In this document: one piece after another, positions 60,685 through 64,000 of the stretch | How the letters are laid out: the number at the start of each line of letters is the position of its first letter | Numbering within the stretch: the first letter of the stretch is position 1 | Source of the DNA: Calothrix sp. NIES-2100 | Lineage (GTDB): Bacteria > Cyanobacteriota > Cyanobacteriia > Cyanobacteriales > Nostocaceae | Assembly (NCBI RefSeq): GCF_002368195.1 | Contig: NZ_AP018178.1 | Location: forward strand, 124,001 to 188,000 | Length of the DNA: 64,000 bases | Direction: 5' to 3' | Notes under the pieces: generated by a model | Told to the model about the DNA's origin: nothing | What the model saw: only the letters and a program-made list of their open reading frames with translations | The model's database searches: none | Made by a program: the position numbers and the translations under genes

Positions 60685-63360
60685 ATGTCAACTCTCGTCA
60701 TCGTCGAATCTCCGACCAAAGCTCGTACTATTCGCAACTACCTACCATCAAGCTATCGGGTGGAAGCGTCGATGGGTCATGTCCGTGACCTACCCCAATC
60801 GGCTAGCGAAATTCCCACCGCTGTCAAAGCAGAAAGATGGGCGCAGTTGGGGGTAAATGTAGACGCCGACTTTGAACCGGTGTATGTTGTCCCGAAAGAC
60901 AAAAAGAAAGTTGTCACTCAGCTCAAAGATGCTCTCAAAGAGGCTGATGAGTTGATTCTGGCTACTGACGAAGACCGGGAAGGTGAGAGCATTAGTTGGC
61001 ATTTATACCAGTTGCTCAAGCCCAAAGTACCGACTAAGCGGATGGTGTTTCACGAAATTACCTCCGAAGCGATCAAAAAGGCTCTGAAAAACTGCCGTAA
61101 TATCGATGAGCAGTTGGTTCGCGCCCAAGAAACGCGCCGGATTTTGGATCGGTTGGTCGGTTATACCCTGTCTCCGCTGCTGTGGAAAAAAATCGCCTGG
61201 GGATTATCTGCTGGACGCGTCCAATCTGTAGCCGTGAGGCTATTGGTGACCAAGGAACGTCAACGCCGCGCCTTTCGTGAGGGTAGTTATTGGGATTTAA
61301 AAGCTTACCTAGAGCAGGAAAAATCTCCGTTTACCGCCCAGTTGGTGACCCTAGGAGGAACCAAAATAGCTAATGGCAGCGATTTTGACCCGGCGACCGG
61401 ACAAATCGCGGCTGGACGCAATGTGGTTTTGCTGAGGGAAGCGGATGCAGTTGCACTCAAAGAACGCCTGACTGGTAAAACCTGGAATGTAAAAGAGGTA
61501 GAAGAACGCCCAGTGACGCGCAAACCAGCGCCACCGTTTACAACTTCGACTCTGCAACAAGAATCTAACCGGAAATTGCGCCTTTCAGCTCGAGATACGA
61601 TGCGGGTAGCTCAGAATTTGTACGAGCAAGGGTATATTACCTACATGCGGACAGATTCGGTACATTTGTCTGACCAAGCGATCGCAGCTGCTCGTAGCTG
61701 TGTGGAACAACGCTATGGTAAACAATATCTCAGCCCCCAACCTCGGCAATACACCACCAAATCTAAAGGCGCACAGGAAGCACACGAAGCAATTCGTCCG
61801 GCGGGTAGCACTTTCCGCACGCCCCAAGAAACTGGTTTGGGCGGTCGAGAATTGGCTGTCTACGATTTAATTTGGAAGCGCACCGTCGCCTGTCAAATGG
61901 CTGACTCCCGCCAAACCCAAGTTACTGTGCAATTGCAAGTAGAAGATGCTGGTTTCCGTGCTTCTGGGAAAAGAATTGATTTTCCTGGCTATTTACGCGC
62001 CTATGTGGAAGGTTCCGACGATCCCGAAGCTGCATTGGAAGACCAGGAAGTAATTTTGCCAAGTTTGAAAGTAGGCGATCATCCAGATTGTCAAGAAGTG
62101 GAAGCAATTGGTCACGAAACGCAACCGCCAGCTAGGTACAGTGAAGCTACTCTGGTGAAAACCTTAGAAAGTGAAGGTATTGGTCGTCCTAGTACCTACG
62201 CCAGTATTATTGGCACAATCATCGATAAAGGTTATGCCCAATTAGTCAATAATGCTCTTGTGCCTACTTTCACGGCTTTTGCTGTGACTGACTTACTCGA
62301 AAAACACTTTCCCGATGTGGTCGATCCCAGCTTTACCTCCAAAATGGAGCAAACGCTGGATGACATCGCCACAGGAGAAGTTAACTGGCTTCCCTACTTA
62401 CGGGAATTTTACCTCGGCGATAAAGGTCTAGAAACTTTAGTCAAAGAACGAGAACCCCAAATTGATGAAAAGAAAGCCAGGACGGTAGAACTAGAAAATT
62501 TACCAGCCAAAGTCCGCATCGGTAAATATGGCCCTTACATCGAAGTAGAAAATGGTGAAGGTGTGGTGACAGCTTCCATTCCCAAAGACCTAACCCCAGC
62601 CGACCTTGACCCCAAACAAGTAGAAGTACTACTGCGACAAAAAACCTCCGGGCCTGACCAACTCGGTCGCCATCCCGACACTGGTGAACCAATTTATGTC
62701 AAGATTGGCGCCTATGGCCCCTACGTCCAATTGGGTGATAAGACCGATGAAAACCCCAAACCCAAACAAGCTTCCTTACCCAAAGGTGTAACGCCAGAAA
62801 ACGTCACTCTGGAAACCGCTGTGGGACTGTTAGCATTACCCCGGACATTAGGAGTGCATCCGGAAACAGGAGGAAAAATTCAAGCTAGTTTGGGGCGCTT
62901 TGGCCCTTACATTGTTCATGACCAAGGTAAGGAAGGGAAAGATTACCGTTCCCTGAAAGCTGCTGATAATGTCTTGACAGTTTCTCTAGAACGCGCATTA
63001 GAGTTGTTGGCGGAACCGAAAAAAGGACGCAATTCCAGCACTAGCAAATCCAAAGCGGCTTTGCGCGAATTGGGTACACATCCAGACGAGGGAACACCAG
63101 TCAATATCTATGATGGCCCCTATGGGCCGTACATTAAGAACGGCAAAACCAATGTCAGCATTCCCGAAGGTGAATCTGTGGAAAATATGACATTGGATAA
63201 GGCACTACAATTATTGGCAGGCAAAACTTCGTCAACCAAATCAACTCGCAAGTCCACTAAATCCACAACTTCTAAATCTAAGTCAACTTCTAAGTCAACT
63301 TCTAAGTCAACTTCTAAGACAGCGACAACCGCTAGTAAAAAAAATGATGCTGAAGATTAG
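60685..63360 (+). CDS. topA: DNA topoisomerase I (type IA)
   Basis: The 891-residue enzyme relaxes negative supercoils. The Toprim domain starts LVIVESPTKARTIRNYL and has the metal motif DEDREGE. The active-site tyrosine lies in EQGYITYMRTDSVHLS. The catalytic core ends near residue 590 and is followed by several repeats of a C-terminal module with G-x-Y-G-P-Y-I (positions about 610, 675, 745 and 815), which replace the zinc ribbons of the E. coli enzyme. A Ser/Thr/Lys-rich tail follows. ATG 60685 begins directly at the conserved start. Confidence 0.97.
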   Translation: MSTLVIVESPTKARTIRNYLPSSYRVEASMGHVRDLPQSASEIPTAVKAERWAQLGVNVDADFEPVYVVPKDKKKVVTQLKDALKEADELILATDEDREGESISWHLYQLLKPKVPTKRMVFHEITSEAIKKALKNCRNIDEQLVRAQETRRILDRLVGYTLSPLLWKKIAWGLSAGRVQSVAVRLLVTKERQRRAFREGSYWDLKAYLEQEKSPFTAQLVTLGGTKIANGSDFDPATGQIAAGRNVVLLREADAVALKERLTGKTWNVKEVEERPVTRKPAPPFTTSTLQQESNRKLRLSARDTMRVAQNLYEQGYITYMRTDSVHLSDQAIAAARSCVEQRYGKQYLSPQPRQYTTKSKGAQEAHEAIRPAGSTFRTPQETGLGGRELAVYDLIWKRTVACQMADSRQTQVTVQLQVEDAGFRASGKRIDFPGYLRAYVEGSDDPEAALEDQEVILPSLKVGDHPDCQEVEAIGHETQPPARYSEATLVKTLESEGIGRPSTYASIIGTIIDKGYAQLVNNALVPTFTAFAVTDLLEKHFPDVVDPSFTSKMEQTLDDIATGEVNWLPYLREFYLGDKGLETLVKEREPQIDEKKARTVELENLPAKVRIGKYGPYIEVENGEGVVTASIPKDLTPADLDPKQVEVLLRQKTSGPDQLGRHPDTGEPIYVKIGAYGPYVQLGDKTDENPKPKQASLPKGVTPENVTLETAVGLLALPRTLGVHPETGGKIQASLGRFGPYIVHDQGKEGKDYRSLKAADNVLTVSLERALELLAEPKKGRNSSTSKSKAALRELGTHPDEGTPVNIYDGPYGPYIKNGKTNVSIPEGESVENMTLDKALQLLAGKTSSTKSTRKSTKSTTSKSKSTSKSTSKSTSKTATTASKKNDAED

Positions 63361-63683
63361 TGAACGATCGCCAAATTTTTGATTCGTAGTCAGTAGGCTT
63401 TGTGCTGCAAAAGACAGGACTTAAGTCCTGTCTAGGAACTTACTCACAGAGATATTTGCCAATACCTGATATTAAACCAAGGGATAGTTTGATTGTCGTA
63501 GGATTATCAGAATGTGATACTCTAAGAAGTAAGGCAGATCACAACACAAAATTTGATAAAGTGGATCATCCCCGAAATTCGGGAGTGCGATCGCCTAATC
63601 ATCAGCCAGAGGTGCGGAAGTACGCCAATTTCTGCGTAGCTGTTAGTCAAAATTGAGGTAGTATCTCAGGAGCAGTCAGTTCA
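63361..63683. other. Spacer between topA and the 45-residue gene
   Basis: It contains the 22-bp palindrome at 63412-63433 (listed separately). A frame at 63402-63656 is unconvincing. No RNA gene is seen. Confidence 0.45.
63412..63433. promoter_or_regulatory. Perfect 22-bp palindrome
   Basis: AGACAGGACTTAAGTCCTGTCT reads the same on both strands, 51 bp past the topA stop. It could be a hairpin terminator (no U-run) or a dimeric binding site. Confidence 0.5.
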
Positions 63684-63821
63684 ATGGACTATATAGAAAA
63701 GGTACTGGAAAAGCTTAAAGAATTGGCGCGAAAGTTGATTGAAGCCCTACTAGGGCCGGAGGCTGAACCGGAACCAGAACTAATTCCGATTCCAGTAGAT
63801 GATCGTTCGCGTCGTCGTTAA
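63684..63821 (+). CDS. Hypothetical 45-residue amphipathic protein
   Basis: The frame starts at ATG 63684: MDYIEKVLEKLKELARKLIE, an amphipathic helix, then a Pro/Glu stretch (GPEAEPEPELIPIPV) and a basic end DDRSRRR. It ends 10 bp before the GTG of aroQ. The pattern looks like a real short protein, but no family is known to me. Confidence 0.45.
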   Translation: MDYIEKVLEKLKELARKLIEALLGPEAEPEPELIPIPVDDRSRRR

Positions 63822-63831
63822 GAGTGAGAAA

Positions 63832-64000
63832 GTGCCGGACTTGACGTTGCAGCCTTTAAGTATTTTGGTGCTGCATGGGCCAAACCTGAATTTGCTAGGA
63901 CAGCGAGAACCGGGAATTTACGGTTCATTTACTCTGGCTGAAATTAACCACCTGTTAGCAGCAGAAGGACTCAAACTACAGGTGGAAGTTTATCCTGTGC
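63832..64000 (+). CDS. aroQ: 3-dehydroquinate dehydratase, type II (partial)
   Basis: The frame runs off the right edge after about 56 codons. It carries the family start SILVLHGPNLNLLGQREPGIYG, with the conserved Tyr that acts as catalytic base at GIYG, then TLAEINHLL. The enzyme is in the shikimate pathway. The start is either GTG 63832 or ATG 63799, the latter overlapping the previous small gene by 23 bp; I use 63832. Confidence 0.9.
   Translation, partial: MPDLTLQPLSILVLHGPNLNLLGQREPGIYGSFTLAEINHLLAAEGLKLQVEVYPV

Overview
The window comes from a filamentous, very probably heterocyst-forming nitrogen-fixing cyanobacterium of the Nostocales (Nostoc/Anabaena/Fischerella-like). The evidence is a complete psaA-psaB pair, psaX, ndhB, a PatB/CnfR-type nitrogen-fixation regulator beside a nif-type ferredoxin III gene and a cytochrome oxidase cluster, very frequent HIP1 octamers (GCGATCGC), and the 7-bp tandem repeats and small inverted-repeat elements typical of these genomes. 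I could not run any search; family calls rest on motifs and remembered homologues.

Layout. 1-5.8 kb: coxA (partial) and coxB of an A2-type cytochrome c oxidase, ferredoxin III and divergent patB/cnfR, an arrangement I recall from the heterocyst cox2 locus of Anabaena. 5.8-6.8 kb: non-coding DNA with a 21-bp tandem repeat and a small inverted-repeat element. 6.8-10.3 kb: a TVP38-type membrane protein, a GT2 polyprenyl-phosphate glycosyltransferase and a GT39 membrane glycosyltransferase, probably one envelope-glycosylation cluster. 10.3-13.6 kb: an AAA+/PD-(D/E)XK protein and an acetoacetate-decarboxylase-like protein flanked by two copies of one MITE, one carrying a nested insertion. 13.6-22.1 kb: dnaK, an ADP-ribosylglycohydrolase gene broken by an in-frame stop, small secreted proteins, a gene pair bracketed by a long inverted repeat, dus, glsA and a methyltransferase. 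22-29 kb: a repeat-rich lipoprotein and psaA-psaB with a strong terminator.

29-46 kb is an accessory region. It holds a MazF-type toxin with a nonsense codon beside an intact antitoxin, a DUF433 remnant, cyanase, an orphan DNA methyltransferase, an SGNH hydrolase, larE, a papain-fold toxin with a probable immunity gene, a RelE/ParE-type pair with a partly duplicated antitoxin, an HNH fragment, an asparagine-synthetase-like enzyme next to a 553-residue leukocidin-like protein with C-terminal 24-residue repeats (cut short by an inserted MITE), a tandem array grown from the 3' end of a Uma2 gene, and an NB-ARC NTPase. 46-56 kb is rich in signalling: three histidine kinases and one receiver protein, interspersed with an ABC permease, psaX and lipA. 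56-64 kb is mainly housekeeping: ndhB, an RRM RNA-binding protein, a DUF6745 pair, topA and the start of aroQ.

The best candidate for an undescribed system is at 38.7-42.3 kb: a pore-forming-toxin-like protein with a repeated acidic/basic tail, encoded just upstream of an asparagine-synthetase-like enzyme that lacks the glutaminase cysteine. The tail looks like a possible modification substrate, but that is inference.
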